Source: Pseudochrobactrum kiredjianiae
Lineage (GTDB): Bacteria > Pseudomonadota > Alphaproteobacteria > Rhizobiales > Rhizobiaceae
Assembly (NCBI RefSeq): GCF_030362795.1
Contig: NZ_JAUCBM010000001.1
Coordinates: 496,001-560,000 of the forward strand
Reading direction: 5' to 3'
Length of the DNA: 64,000 nucleotides
Shown here in pieces: positions 8,718 through 17,610 of this stretch. The first letter of the stretch is position 1. Each line of letters begins with the position of its first letter. A program made the position numbers and the translations under genes. The notes under the pieces were generated by a model. The model ran no database searches. It was not told where the DNA came from and worked only from the letters and a program-made list of their open reading frames with translations.

Positions 8718-10235
8718 ATGAACAAGGTTGAAGTAAGCCGGACTGTTCACCCGAAATTTGCCAAACGCTATGGTAATTTTATCGGCGGCAAATGGGTTGA
8801 GCCAAAATCCGGACGTTATTTTGAGAATATTTCACCGGTCAACGGGCAGGTTCTCTGCGAGGTTGCCCGTTCCGATGCTGCGGATGTGGAACTCGCACTT
8901 GATGCAGCCCATGCTGCGAAAGAAGCCTGGGGACGCACCAGTCCTGCGGAACGTGCGCTGATCCTCAATAAAATCGCTGACCGGATGCAGGATAATCTGG
9001 CACTGCTGGCTGAAGCCGAAACCTGGGATAACGGCAAGCCGATCCGCGAAACCACAAATGCCGATATGCCACTGGCAATTGACCATTTCCGTTATTTTGC
9101 CGGTGCTATCCGTGCGCAGGAAGGCGGCATTTCCGAGATTGATCACGATACGGTTGCCTATCATTTCCATGAGCCGCTGGGCGTGGTCGGGCAGATTATT
9201 CCGTGGAACTTCCCGATCCTGATGGCCGTGTGGAAACTGGCACCGGCACTTGCTGCCGGTAACTGCGTGGTGCTGAAGCCGGCTGAACAGACGCCGGCCT
9301 CTATTCTGGTACTGGCAGAACTGATCGGTGATCTGTTGCCTGCCGGTGTGCTGAATATTGTCAACGGTTTCGGCCTCGAAGCCGGTAAACCGCTGGCTTC
9401 CAGCCCGCGTATTGCCAAAATCGCCTTCACCGGTGAAACCACCACCGGCCGTCTGATTATGCAATATGCCAGTCAGAACCTCATTCCGGTGACGCTGGAA
9501 CTGGGGGGTAAATCGCCGAATATCTTCTTTGAAGATGTGACAGCGGAAGATGATGATTATCTCGACAAAGCCATTGAGGGTTTTGTGATGTTTGCGCTCA
9601 ATCAGGGCGAAGTCTGTACCTGCCCGAGCCGTGCGCTGATCCATGAGAAAATCTACGATAAATTCATGGAAAAAGCCTTGAAACGGGTGGAAGCCATTGT
9701 GCAGGGTGACCCGCTCAATCCGGCAACCATGATCGGTGCGCAGGCTTCACAAGAGCAGCTGGAAAAAATCCTTAGCTATATGGATATCGGCCGTCAGGAA
9801 GGTGCGGAAGTACTGACCGGTGGTGAGCGTAGCCATCTTGGCGGTGATCTGGCCGGTGGTTTCTATGTGAAGCCGACGGTCTTCAAAGGCCATAATAAGA
9901 TGCGTATTTTTCAGGAAGAAATCTTCGGGCCTGTGGTTTCTGTCACGACTTTCAAGAATGATGAAGAAGCACTGTCGATTGCGAATGATACGCTTTACGG
10001 CCTTGGTTCTGGTGTCTGGACACGGAATGGCAACCGCGCTTACCGCTTTGGCCGTGGTATTCAGGCAGGCCGTGTCTGGACAAACTGCTACCATGCTTAT
10101 CCGGCACATGCGGCTTTCGGTGGTTACAAACAATCCGGAATAGGGCGTGAAAACCACCTGAAAATGCTCGATCATTATCAGCAGACCAAAAATATGCTGG
10201 TGAGCTACAGCCCTAAAAAACTGGGCTTCTTCTGA
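8718..10235 (+). CDS. aldB: NAD-dependent acetaldehyde dehydrogenase, AldB/ExaC type
   Basis: 505-residue aldehyde dehydrogenase oxidising short aldehydes to acids with NAD(P). Key features: substrate tunnel motif [21 protein letters not shown], general base in [11 protein letters not shown] near residue 265, the catalytic cysteine in [11 protein letters not shown] near residue 305, and [10 protein letters not shown] near 400. The neighbouring CxC at the active site (CTC) is typical of the AldB/AcoD acetaldehyde subfamily. Start ATG 8718 follows GGGAGAGAGAC. Downstream are a zinc alcohol dehydrogenase and a DUF779 protein, so the cluster converts primary alcohols to carboxylates in two steps. 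Confidence 0.92.
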   Translation: MNKVEVSRTVHPKFAKRYGNFIGGKWVEPKSGRYFENISPVNGQVLCEVARSDAADVELALDAAHAAKEAWGRTSPAERALILNKIADRMQDNLALLAEAETWDNGKPIRETTNADMPLAIDHFRYFAGAIRAQEGGISEIDHDTVAYHFHEPLGVVGQIIPWNFPILMAVWKLAPALAAGNCVVLKPAEQTPASILVLAELIGDLLPAGVLNIVNGFGLEAGKPLASSPRIAKIAFTGETTTGRLIMQYASQNLIPVTLELGGKSPNIFFEDVTAEDDDYLDKAIEGFVMFALNQGEVCTCPSRALIHEKIYDKFMEKALKRVEAIVQGDPLNPATMIGAQASQEQLEKILSYMDIGRQEGAEVLTGGERSHLGGDLAGGFYVKPTVFKGHNKMRIFQEEIFGPVVSVTTFKNDEEALSIANDTLYGLGSGVWTRNGNRAYRFGRGIQAGRVWTNCYHAYPAHAAFGGYKQSGIGRENHLKMLDHYQQTKNMLVSYSPKKLGFF

Positions 10236-10243
10236 TAAGACAT

Positions 10244-10345
10244 AGAGCGCATTCCGAAAAGTGTGAAGCGGTTTTCGGATAGAATGCGCGTAAAAACAAA
10301 AGCTAGAGCGGTTTCAACGATTCAACATTAACTGAAACCGCTCTA
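10244..10345. repeat. Two palindromic intergenic repeats
   Basis: First unit 10244-10290: arms GCGCATTCCGAAAA and TTTTCGGATAGAATGCGC around a GTGTGAAGCGG loop, a sequence type widespread between genes in Rhizobium and Brucella relatives. Second unit 10304-10345: TAGAGCGGTTTCA ... TGAAACCGCTCTA, a 13-base perfect arm. They are in the aldB-adhP gap and would form stable hairpins in a transcript through both genes. Confidence 0.75.
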
Positions 10346-10347
10346 AA

Positions 10348-10380
10348 GGGTGATCCGAGGCATTCGGATCACCCTCCTTT
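10348..10380 (+). terminator. Strong hairpin, possible terminator between aldB and adhP
   Basis: Eleven-base perfect stem GGGTGATCCGA / TCGGATCACCC with loop GGCAT, followed by TCCTTTCG. The T-run is poor, so it may be a partial terminator or a processing/stability hairpin. Confidence 0.5.
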
Positions 10381-10442
10381 CGCAATGCTAACTTCATAAA
10401 TGGAGCAGAAAGAGTGCGCTCTTTCTGCAATAGGAGAATGTT

Positions 10443-11477
10443 ATGGCAAAGACGATGAAAGCCGCCGTCGTGCGGGAATTTGGAAAACCACTAACAATTG
10501 ATGAAGTGCCGGTACCGGTGCCTGGTCCGGGGCAAATTCAGGTCGCTATTCAGGCTTCCGGTGTTTGCCATACGGATTTACATGCCGCAGAAGGCGACTG
10601 GCCGGTCAAGCCGAACCCGCCGTTTATTCCGGGGCATGAAGGTGTGGGCTTTGTTTCCGCTGTCGGAGCGGGTGTTAAAAATGTCAAGGAAGGTGACCGC
10701 GTTGGTATTCCATGGCTTTACACGGCTTGCGGCTATTGTCGTCATTGCCTTGGCGGATGGGAAACCTTGTGTGAATCTCAGGAAAATACCGGCTATTCGG
10801 TGAATGGCGGTTTTGCCGATTATGTGGTGGCCGATCCGAATTTCGTTGGTCATTTACCGAAGAATATCGAATTTAACGAAATCGCGCCGGTACTCTGCGC
10901 TGGTGTGACTGTCTATAAAGGGCTGAAAGTTACCGACACCAAACCCGGTGACTGGATGGTGATTTCCGGTATCGGCGGGCTTGGCCATATGGCGGTGCAA
11001 TATGCCAAAGCCATGGGCCTGAATGTTGTGGCTGTCGATATTGATGATGCCAAACTCGATCTCGCACGGCGGCTTGGGGCTGTTGCAACGGTTAATGCCA
11101 AAACCAGTAATGATCCGGCTGCGGAAGTGAAGAAACTGACCGATGGCGGCGCGCAAGGCGCATTAGTGACAGCGGTTTCACCAAAAGCTTTCCAGCAGGC
11201 AATCGGGATGATGTCGCGCGGCGGCACTATCGCTTTCAACGGTCTGCCTGCCGGTGAATTTCCGGTGTCGATCTTCAATATGGTGCTGAACGGCGTGACC
11301 TTGCGCGGTTCTATTGTCGGTACAAGATTGGATTTGCAGGAGTCGATTGATTTCGCCGCTGATGGTAAAGTGAAGGCGACGATCAGCACCGACCGGTTGG
11401 AAAATATCAACACGATTTTCGACAAGATGCGTAAAGGTGAAATCGAAGGCCGTATCGTGATGGATATGACGAAGTAA
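10443..11477 (+). CDS. adhP: Zinc-dependent alcohol dehydrogenase AdhP
   Basis: 344-residue medium-chain dehydrogenase/reductase that interconverts ethanol and other primary alcohols with aldehydes using NAD. Catalytic zinc ligands are in SGVCHTDLHAAEGDWP and PGHEGVG; the structural zinc site is the four-cysteine lobe CGYCRHCLGGWETLC; the NAD loop is GIGGLGHMAVQYAKAMG. Length and motifs match AdhP. ATG 10443 follows AGGAGAA. It lies between aldB and the DUF779 gene; the 207-base gap to aldB is filled with hairpins, so relative expression may be tuned there. Confidence 0.93.
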   Translation: MAKTMKAAVVREFGKPLTIDEVPVPVPGPGQIQVAIQASGVCHTDLHAAEGDWPVKPNPPFIPGHEGVGFVSAVGAGVKNVKEGDRVGIPWLYTACGYCRHCLGGWETLCESQENTGYSVNGGFADYVVADPNFVGHLPKNIEFNEIAPVLCAGVTVYKGLKVTDTKPGDWMVISGIGGLGHMAVQYAKAMGLNVVAVDIDDAKLDLARRLGAVATVNAKTSNDPAAEVKKLTDGGAQGALVTAVSPKAFQQAIGMMSRGGTIAFNGLPAGEFPVSIFNMVLNGVTLRGSIVGTRLDLQESIDFAADGKVKATISTDRLENINTIFDKMRKGEIEGRIVMDMTK

Positions 11478-11497
11478 CCCACAAAGAGGAGGGTGTC

Positions 11498-11863
11498 ATG
11501 ACTGAAGCAGATCGTAATGCGGATACTGCATCTTTGAACAAGGTGACTGCGACACCTGACGCCCTCAAACTGATTGCCGAATTACAGGGTGAATACGGGC
11601 CGGTGATGTTTCATCAGTCCGGAGGTTGCTGTGATGGTTCATCGCCGATGTGTTATGCGCAGGGGGACTTTCTGATCGGTGATCAGGATGTGCAACTGGG
11701 TGAGATTGGCGGTGCGCCGTTTTATATCAGCCGCTCGCAATATGAAGCATGGAAACATACCGATCTGATTATTGATGTTGTGCCGGGGCGGGGCGGTATG
11801 TTCTCGCTGGATAATGGCCGTGAAGTGCGTTTTCTGACCCGCTCGACCATATGTAAAATTTAA
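11498..11863 (+). CDS. DUF779 domain protein
   Basis: 121 residues matching the DUF779 family, whose function is not established but which habitually sits beside aldB/adh genes. A cysteine-rich loop SGGCCDGSSPMC (residues 43-54) could bind a metal or a thiol-reactive aldehyde; the rest is a compact alpha/beta fold ending in FLTRSTICKI. It begins 20 bases after adhP behind AAAGAGGAGG, so it is the last gene of that transcript. A role in protecting or maturing the dehydrogenases is only a guess from context. Confidence 0.85.
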   Translation: MTEADRNADTASLNKVTATPDALKLIAELQGEYGPVMFHQSGGCCDGSSPMCYAQGDFLIGDQDVQLGEIGGAPFYISRSQYEAWKHTDLIIDVVPGRGGMFSLDNGREVRFLTRSTICKI

Positions 11864-11900
11864 AACCTTTCCCAAGGCACGGTGAAAAACCGCGTGACGT

Positions 11901-11932
11901 AAAAAAGGGCGGAAATCTCCGCCCTTTTTTCT
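11901..11932. terminator. Bidirectional terminator between DUF779 gene and gcd
   Basis: AAAAAAGGGCGG-AAATCT-CCGCCCTTTTTT, twelve paired bases including A/T tails on both sides. It serves both the plus-strand alcohol module and the convergent gcd gene. Confidence 0.9.
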
Positions 11933-11945
11933 GTGTCTGTTTTGC

Positions 11946-14303
11946 CTATGGTAGTTTATAAGACATCACATAATCACCGGCTTTGGTGCCGACTGAACCG
12001 TGCCCCCCGGCTACGATCAGCACATATTGTTTGCCGTCTTTGCCGGTATAGCTCATCGGAGTGGACTGGCCGCCAGCGGGCAGGCGGGTCTGCCAGAGCT
12101 GCTTGCCAGTGGTGAGATCATAGGCACGCAGATAGTCATCAACTGCCGCACCGAGGAAGGCAACGCCGCCTGCGGTGATCATCGGGCCACCAATACCTGG
12201 CACACCAAGTTTCAGCGGAATTGGCACCGGTGCCATATCCTCAACCGTACCGTTTTTATGCTTATAGGCGATTTTGCCTGTGCGCAGATCAACACCCGCG
12301 ACATAACCCCATGGCGGCGACTGGCACGGAATGCCGAGCGGCGACAGGAATGGCCCCATAAACACGCCGTAAGGTGCGCCGTCATTGCGGTTCAACCCTT
12401 GTTCGCTAGCTTTTTCATCCTGACCTTTCGGCGGAATCTGATCCGCTGGCACAAGGCGCGAGGTGAAGGCCAGATAGGTCGGCATACCGAACATCACCTG
12501 ACGTTTAGGATCAACGGCCACACTGCCCCAATTGAATACCCCGAAATTGCCGGGATAGACAATCGTGCCTTGCAGGGATGGTGGTGTGTAACGGCCTTCA
12601 TAGCGCAAGGAGCGGAACTGGATGCGGCAAGCGAGCTGATCGAACATCGTCGCGCCCCACATATTGGCTTCCGTCAGTGGTGACGGGTTAAATGTTAGGC
12701 CGGAAAGCGGCTGTGTTGGTGCCGAAAAATCTTCCGGTATGGCACCTTTTGGTGCAGCAACTTCCTTCACCGGAATGATTGGCTCACCGGTGCGCCGGTC
12801 AAGCACATAAATGTCGCCCTGTTTGGTTGGCCCAACCAGTGCAGGCACGGCCTGTCCGTCTTTGGTGATATCGAGCAGCACCGGTTGCGCAGGCACGTCC
12901 ATATCCCACAGGTCATGATGTACAGTCTGGCGTACCCAGCGCACTTGACCGGTATTCACATCGAGGGCGGTGATGGATGAGGAATATTTCTCCACCGCCT
13001 CACTGCGCCCCATACCGAGCTGATCCGGCACCTGATTGCCGAGCGGTATATAAATCAGACCAAGCTTTTCATCGGCGCTGAAAACTGACCAGCTGTTTGG
13101 TGAGTTGGTTGTGTAATGTTCGCCCTCGGCAATCGGTGTAGTGACATCGGGATTGCCGGAATCCCAGTTCCACAACAACTGACCGGTCAGAATATCAAAC
13201 GCGCGGATAACGCCGGACTGTTCTTCAGTCGAGAAATTATCATTCACTGCACCGCCGACAATAATCTTGCCGTCAATCGCGGTTGGCGGAGACGTGGAAT
13301 AATAATAACCGGACGGATTATATTTCATGCCACGGGTCAGATCGAGCACGCCTTTTTCGGCAAAGCTCTCGCAGACCTGACCGGTCTTAGCATCCAGTGC
13401 GATCAGATGCGCATCAGATGTCGGCAGATAGACCCGCTCATAGCAGGCCTGATCAGCGGCAACGGTCTGGTCTTTCCAGTAGGTTACACCACGGCAGGTC
13501 TGGTGCTGACGCTGTGTATTGGCGCTGACCTCCGGATTATAACGCCATTTTTCCTTGCCGGTATCCGCATCCAAAGCAATGGCAATATTATGCGGCGTGC
13601 AGAGATAGAGCGTGTCCTCAATCTTGAGCGGTGTGACCTGATAGGTTGTTTCCGTCACATCCTGCGGCTGGCGCACATCGCCGGTGCGGTATTGCCATGC
13701 CAGCTCCAGCTTGGCCACGTTCTCCGGTGTGATTTGCGTGAGCGGAGAATAGCGCTGGCCATATTGCGTGCGGCCATATTGATGCCATTCACCGTCCGGC
13801 ATTGCATTGCCGGTATCGGGTGCAGCCGCCACTTCTTCCGTTGGCAGAGAACCGTCAAGATTATGCGGGTCTTTTGAGATTGCAACACCGGCAACAATCA
13901 GTGCTGCAGCAATTGCGGCCAGCAAGGGCAATGGACTGGCATTGCCTGCGCGTGCTTGTTCAACAGTCGGTGCAATTTCTCTGCTGGCAGGGCTCAGCGC
14001 TTTGCGGATTGGTGGTAGTAGTAACCACAGACCGAGCAGCACAACAATGCCACCGCGCGAACCGAGCGGCCACCAGTCAAAGCCGACCTCATAGATCGCC
14101 CAGCCTAATGTACCGAGAATAATCAGGGCATAAACCCATAGTGCCGCAGCGCGACGGGTAAAAAGCAGGAAGGCGGTCAGTAAAAAACCGACCGCGGTAA
14201 TAATGTAATAGAGGCTGCCGCCCAGCAGGGCGAGTTTGATGCCACCATAGCCAAGTGCGATGCCAATGAACGCAAAGAGGATGGCTGTTAAAGAAATAAA
14301 CAC
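11946..14303 (-). CDS. gcd: Membrane-bound PQQ-dependent glucose dehydrogenase
   Basis: 785-residue quinoprotein that oxidises aldoses such as glucose to lactones on the periplasmic face, sending electrons to ubiquinone. About five N-terminal membrane helices fill residues 1-125 (FISLTAILFAFIGIALGYGG onward), followed by the eight-bladed propeller. Hallmarks seen: WHQYGRTQYGQRYSPLTQI, TCRGVTYWKD, HHDLWDMDVPAQPVL, NWGSVAVDP, GGPMITAGGVAFLGA and the C-terminal GGQSTPMSY / AGGHGS. The start is GTG behind AAGGGG. No pqq biosynthesis gene occurs in this window, so the cofactor must come from elsewhere in the genome or from outside. Confidence 0.92.
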   Translation of the reverse strand: MFISLTAILFAFIGIALGYGGIKLALLGGSLYYIITAVGFLLTAFLLFTRRAAALWVYALIILGTLGWAIYEVGFDWWPLGSRGGIVVLLGLWLLLPPIRKALSPASREIAPTVEQARAGNASPLPLLAAIAAALIVAGVAISKDPHNLDGSLPTEEVAAAPDTGNAMPDGEWHQYGRTQYGQRYSPLTQITPENVAKLELAWQYRTGDVRQPQDVTETTYQVTPLKIEDTLYLCTPHNIAIALDADTGKEKWRYNPEVSANTQRQHQTCRGVTYWKDQTVAADQACYERVYLPTSDAHLIALDAKTGQVCESFAEKGVLDLTRGMKYNPSGYYYSTSPPTAIDGKIIVGGAVNDNFSTEEQSGVIRAFDILTGQLLWNWDSGNPDVTTPIAEGEHYTTNSPNSWSVFSADEKLGLIYIPLGNQVPDQLGMGRSEAVEKYSSSITALDVNTGQVRWVRQTVHHDLWDMDVPAQPVLLDITKDGQAVPALVGPTKQGDIYVLDRRTGEPIIPVKEVAAPKGAIPEDFSAPTQPLSGLTFNPSPLTEANMWGATMFDQLACRIQFRSLRYEGRYTPPSLQGTIVYPGNFGVFNWGSVAVDPKRQVMFGMPTYLAFTSRLVPADQIPPKGQDEKASEQGLNRNDGAPYGVFMGPFLSPLGIPCQSPPWGYVAGVDLRTGKIAYKHKNGTVEDMAPVPIPLKLGVPGIGGPMITAGGVAFLGAAVDDYLRAYDLTTGKQLWQTRLPAGGQSTPMSYTGKDGKQYVLIVAGGHGSVGTKAGDYVMSYKLP

Positions 14304-14487
14304 AATGCTACCCCTTCTTTATTTGATGGGGAAAAATATAGATCAGCAAAGCACATAGGGAAGTGGTGCGTCACATTTATTTGAAGATAGAATAAATGAA
14401 TCGGCACAGATACAGTTAATTCTGACAGGAAGAAGAGCCGTTATTTCCGTAAAATAATAATTAAATCAATATTATAAAGAGTTGAAC
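14304..14487. other. AT-rich gap upstream of gcd
   Basis: Holds the gcd promoter region; no gene or clear dyad seen apart from the terminator hairpin at its left end (14488-14519). Confidence 0.4.
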
Positions 14488-14519
14488 AAAGACGCCGCCC
14501 CGTTGAGGGCGGCGTCTTT
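14488..14519 (-). terminator. Terminator of the copZ-copA transcript
   Basis: Thirteen-base perfect stem AAAGACGCCGCCC / GGGCGGCGTCTTT, loop CGTTGA, 35 bases downstream of the copA stop on the minus strand. Confidence 0.75.
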
Positions 14520-14553
14520 AGTTAAAAGCATCAGCCTTGGGAGGATGGAGCTT

Positions 14554-17067
14554 TTATAAACGTGTGCTGGTGAAGCTGCGCAGGCGCAATGCATTGGTCA
14601 GCACGAAAATGCTCGACAGTGCCATGGCTGCCGCAGCCAGTACCGGCGAGAGCAGGATGCCGTAAAACGGATAGAGCAGACCTGCCGCAACCGGAATGAG
14701 TGCGGTATTGTAGGAAAACGCCCAGAACAGGTTCTGACGGATATTGCGGATTGTCGCTTTAGACAAAGCAATGGCATCCACAACAGCAGTCAGATCACCG
14801 CTCATCAGCACCACATCGGCGCTTTCAATGGCGATATCCGTGCCGGTGCCGACAGCCACACCCACATCAGCCGCAGCCAGTGCCGGAGCATCATTGATAC
14901 CGTCCCCGACAAAGATGATCTTGCGGTCGGAACCTGCAAGACGCTTCAGTGCTTCCACTTTTCCATCCGGCAGAACTTCCGCAGACACTTCATCAATGTT
15001 GAGTTCTTTGGCGATAGCATTGGCCACGACTTTACTGTCACCGGTAATCATCGCCACTTTCAGGCCAAGCTTATGCAGGGCATCAATGGTGGCTTTGGTT
15101 GTCGGTTTTAGTTCATCAGCCACGGAGAAGGCTGCGACCAGCACACTGCCCCGCGCCATATAGAGCACGGATTGCGCTTTGGCCGTCATTAGTGCTGCGG
15201 CTTCTGCACCGGTGGCAACATCAATGCCGAGCTTTTTCATGAAGCGCTCTGCACCGACATGCACGGCCTGACCATCAACCATACCGCTGACACCAAAGCC
15301 CGGTACGGCTTCAAATTCCTTCACTTCCGGCTGTTGCAGATCTTTATCTTCTGCTGCCTGAACAATCGCTGTGGCAATTGGATGTTCCGAGCGGGACTCC
15401 AATGCTGCTGCCAAAGCCAGCATTTCATCATCCTGATTGCCGGCAAAGCTGAAGAACTGCGAGAGAACAGGTTTGCCGATCGTCAGTGTGCCGGTTTTGT
15501 CGAAAGCGATAATATCGGCATCACGCAGACTTTGCAGAGCATCACCACGACGGAACAAGACGCCCATTTCCGCACCGCGACCGGTACCAACCATGATCGA
15601 AGTTGGCGTAGCCAGACCCATGGCACAAGGACAGGCGATAATCAGCACGGCGATGGCATTGGCCAGCGCAAAGGTGAAGGCCGGTTCTGGGCCGAAAATA
15701 AACCAGATCAGGAACGTGACAAAGGCAGCCAGCATCACCGCAGGCACAAACCATGTTGTCACTTTGTCGATCAGGTTCTGGATCGGCAGTTTGTCGGCCT
15801 GCGCATCTTCAACCATGCGGATAATCTGTGAGATCACCATATCCGAGCCGACTTTGGTGGCGCGATAGGTGAAAGCACCAGTCTTATTGACCGTACCACC
15901 GACAACTGTATCGCCGACATTTTTAGTCGCTGGCACCGGCTCGCCGGTAATCATGGATTCATCAATATAGGACGTACCTTCAGTGATCTCGCCGTCGACC
16001 GGTACTTTCTCACCCGGACGCACCTGAACAAGATCGCCTGCACGCACATCTTCCAGCGGAATATCTTGTGCCACACCATCACGCACCACACGGGCAGTTT
16101 TGGCCTGTAGTCCGAGCAGATGGGCAATGGCATGGGATGTCCGGCCTTTGGCACGGGCTTCCATCCAGCGGCCGATCAGGATCAGCGTGACGATAACTGC
16201 TGCGGCTTCATAATAGACATTGACGGTTTGTGCAGGCAGGACGGCAGGCATGAAAGTTGCAACAACCGAGAAGCCCCATGCTGCCAATGTACCAACGGCC
16301 ACAAGCGAGTTCATATCCGGTCCGCCGCGCAGCAAAGCGGGGATGCCGATACGGAAAAAGCGCAAGCCAGGGCCGAATAGCACAAGCGTGGTCAGGATAA
16401 ACTGGAGATACCAGCTGTTCTGCATGCCGATGGTGCTATCAATGACATGGTGCAGCGAAGGGATCAGATGCGAGCCCATCTCAGTGAGAAAAACCGGCAG
16501 TGCCAGCGCACCGGCAATCAGGACATCCCGTTTGAGAATTTTAATCTCGGCGTCATTCTTCTCTGCGCGACGCTCTGCTCCGCTGGCAGGAGCAGCTATT
16601 GCGGCAGGTTGCGCCGGATAACCGCTCTTGGTTACAATATCAGTCAGCATTTGCGGCGTAACAGACGGATCACTGAGTGTGATGCTGGCGCGTTTGGTTA
16701 TCAGATTGACGGAGGCTGTCGCAACACCGGCTGAGGCCTGCAAGGCTTTTTCCACGCGCCCGACACAGGACGCGCAGGTCATGCCATCCACATCCAGCAC
16801 CACCTGCGATGCCGGCTGCGGAATATGGGCGGTATAACCGGCTTTTTTAATGGCTTCTGCGGCAAGATTTGCATCAGGCTTGTCATCAAAGCGCACGGTT
16901 GCCTGCTGGGTTGCCAGATTGACAGAGGCGCTGTTGACACCGGGCAAAGCAAGCAATGCTTTTTCCACGCGTCCGACACAGGATGCACAGGTCATGCCGT
17001 CAATTTCGAGCGTAACAACGGGCAGGCCGGAGCGTATCTGCGTGGGATTGCTATGTTTGGTCATCAT
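14554..17067 (-). CDS. copA: Copper-exporting P1B-type ATPase
   Basis: 837-residue inner-membrane Cu(I) export pump. Two N-terminal heavy-metal domains carry [15 protein letters not shown] (residues about 23-38 and 94-108). The membrane metal site is [12 protein letters not shown], the phosphorylated aspartate is in DKTGTLTIG, and [16 protein letters not shown] is the hinge motif; the CPC plus the HP motif (SEHPIA) define the copper class. It lies downstream of copZ in the same direction, separated by a palindromic repeat, and the shared promoter at 17515-17545 is a CueR site. Copper resistance is therefore firmly supported. Confidence 0.95.
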   Translation of the reverse strand: MMTKHSNPTQIRSGLPVVTLEIDGMTCASCVGRVEKALLALPGVNSASVNLATQQATVRFDDKPDANLAAEAIKKAGYTAHIPQPASQVVLDVDGMTCASCVGRVEKALQASAGVATASVNLITKRASITLSDPSVTPQMLTDIVTKSGYPAQPAAIAAPASGAERRAEKNDAEIKILKRDVLIAGALALPVFLTEMGSHLIPSLHHVIDSTIGMQNSWYLQFILTTLVLFGPGLRFFRIGIPALLRGGPDMNSLVAVGTLAAWGFSVVATFMPAVLPAQTVNVYYEAAAVIVTLILIGRWMEARAKGRTSHAIAHLLGLQAKTARVVRDGVAQDIPLEDVRAGDLVQVRPGEKVPVDGEITEGTSYIDESMITGEPVPATKNVGDTVVGGTVNKTGAFTYRATKVGSDMVISQIIRMVEDAQADKLPIQNLIDKVTTWFVPAVMLAAFVTFLIWFIFGPEPAFTFALANAIAVLIIACPCAMGLATPTSIMVGTGRGAEMGVLFRRGDALQSLRDADIIAFDKTGTLTIGKPVLSQFFSFAGNQDDEMLALAAALESRSEHPIATAIVQAAEDKDLQQPEVKEFEAVPGFGVSGMVDGQAVHVGAERFMKKLGIDVATGAEAAALMTAKAQSVLYMARGSVLVAAFSVADELKPTTKATIDALHKLGLKVAMITGDSKVVANAIAKELNIDEVSAEVLPDGKVEALKRLAGSDRKIIFVGDGINDAPALAAADVGVAVGTGTDIAIESADVVLMSGDLTAVVDAIALSKATIRNIRQNLFWAFSYNTALIPVAAGLLYPFYGILLSPVLAAAAMALSSIFVLTNALRLRSFTSTRL

Positions 17068-17083
17068 TGAAGATCCTGCTCTT

Positions 17084-17184
17084 TAGAGCGCCGTGTGCCA
17101 TGCCTGGCACACGGCGCTCTAACACTTTAAAATTCGAGCATAATTTTACCTTAAACTGATCCAAGTTTAAGGAATTATGCTCTA
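17084..17184. repeat. Mosaic palindromic repeat, copy 1
   Basis: 101 bp, two hairpins: TAGAGCGCCGTGTGCCA ... TGGCACACGGCGCTCTA, then GAGCATAATT ... ACTGATCCAAGTTTAAGG ... AATTATGCTCTA. It resembles the Bru-RS intergenic repeats of Brucella. Its last three bases supply the TAG stop codon of copZ on the minus strand, so insertion or decay reached exactly the end of that gene. Confidence 0.85.
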
Positions 17185-17409
17185 GCCGAGGATTGTGGTT
17201 TCATAACCGGCGGCATCAATGGCTTTGGCAATTGCCGCAGCATCTGCCGGAGCGGAAAACCCGATACTGGCCTGTTTATTCGCCAGATCAACGCTGACAG
17301 TGCTGACGCCGTCGATGGCTTTAGCGGTTTTCTCGATTTTGGCGACGCATGCGCCGCAACCCATGCCGTCAACGGAGAGAAGGACAGTTGAGGAAGCAGA
17401 ATATGTCAT
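17182..17409 (-). CDS. copZ: Copper chaperone, heavy-metal-associated domain
   Basis: 75-residue single HMA domain with the Cu(I) motif GMGCGACV at residues 15-22 and the beta-alpha-beta-beta-alpha-beta pattern of CopZ/Atx1. It delivers copper to the CopA amino-terminal domains. It is the first gene after the CueR-type promoter; copA follows 114 bases on. The stop codon lies inside the palindromic repeat, so the original C-terminus may have been slightly different. No strong Shine-Dalgarno precedes the ATG. Confidence 0.85.
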   Translation of the reverse strand: MTYSASSTVLLSVDGMGCGACVAKIEKTAKAIDGVSTVSVDLANKQASIGFSAPADAAAIAKAIDAAGYETTILG

Positions 17410-17514
17410 GGTGATTTTCAGAGCTTGATCGCGCGAAAGTTTTGTTCCGCTGGCAGCCCTGCCTTTCTTGTCAGTTTCAGGCGCAGATTTTGCGCGTTGA
17501 TTGATGTTGAAAGA

Positions 17515-17545
17515 AAGATAGGGCTTCCCATTATGGGAAGGTCAA
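17515..17545 (-). promoter_or_regulatory. CueR-type promoter and operator of copZ-copA
   Basis: On the minus strand: -35 TTGACC (17545-17540) and -10 TATCTT (17520-17515), separated by 19 bases, the over-long spacing that MerR-family activators correct by twisting DNA. The spacer holds a perfect 17-bp palindrome CTTCCCAT-A-ATGGGAAG (17524-17540), matching the known CueR consensus CCTTCC...GGAAGG. A CueR gene is present at 24537-24980. Confidence 0.9.
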
Positions 17546-17610
17546 GGAAGAAAATCTGAATAATTGAGTAATAATTTATCTAATTGATAATGCTATGTTA
17601 TTTGTGATTT

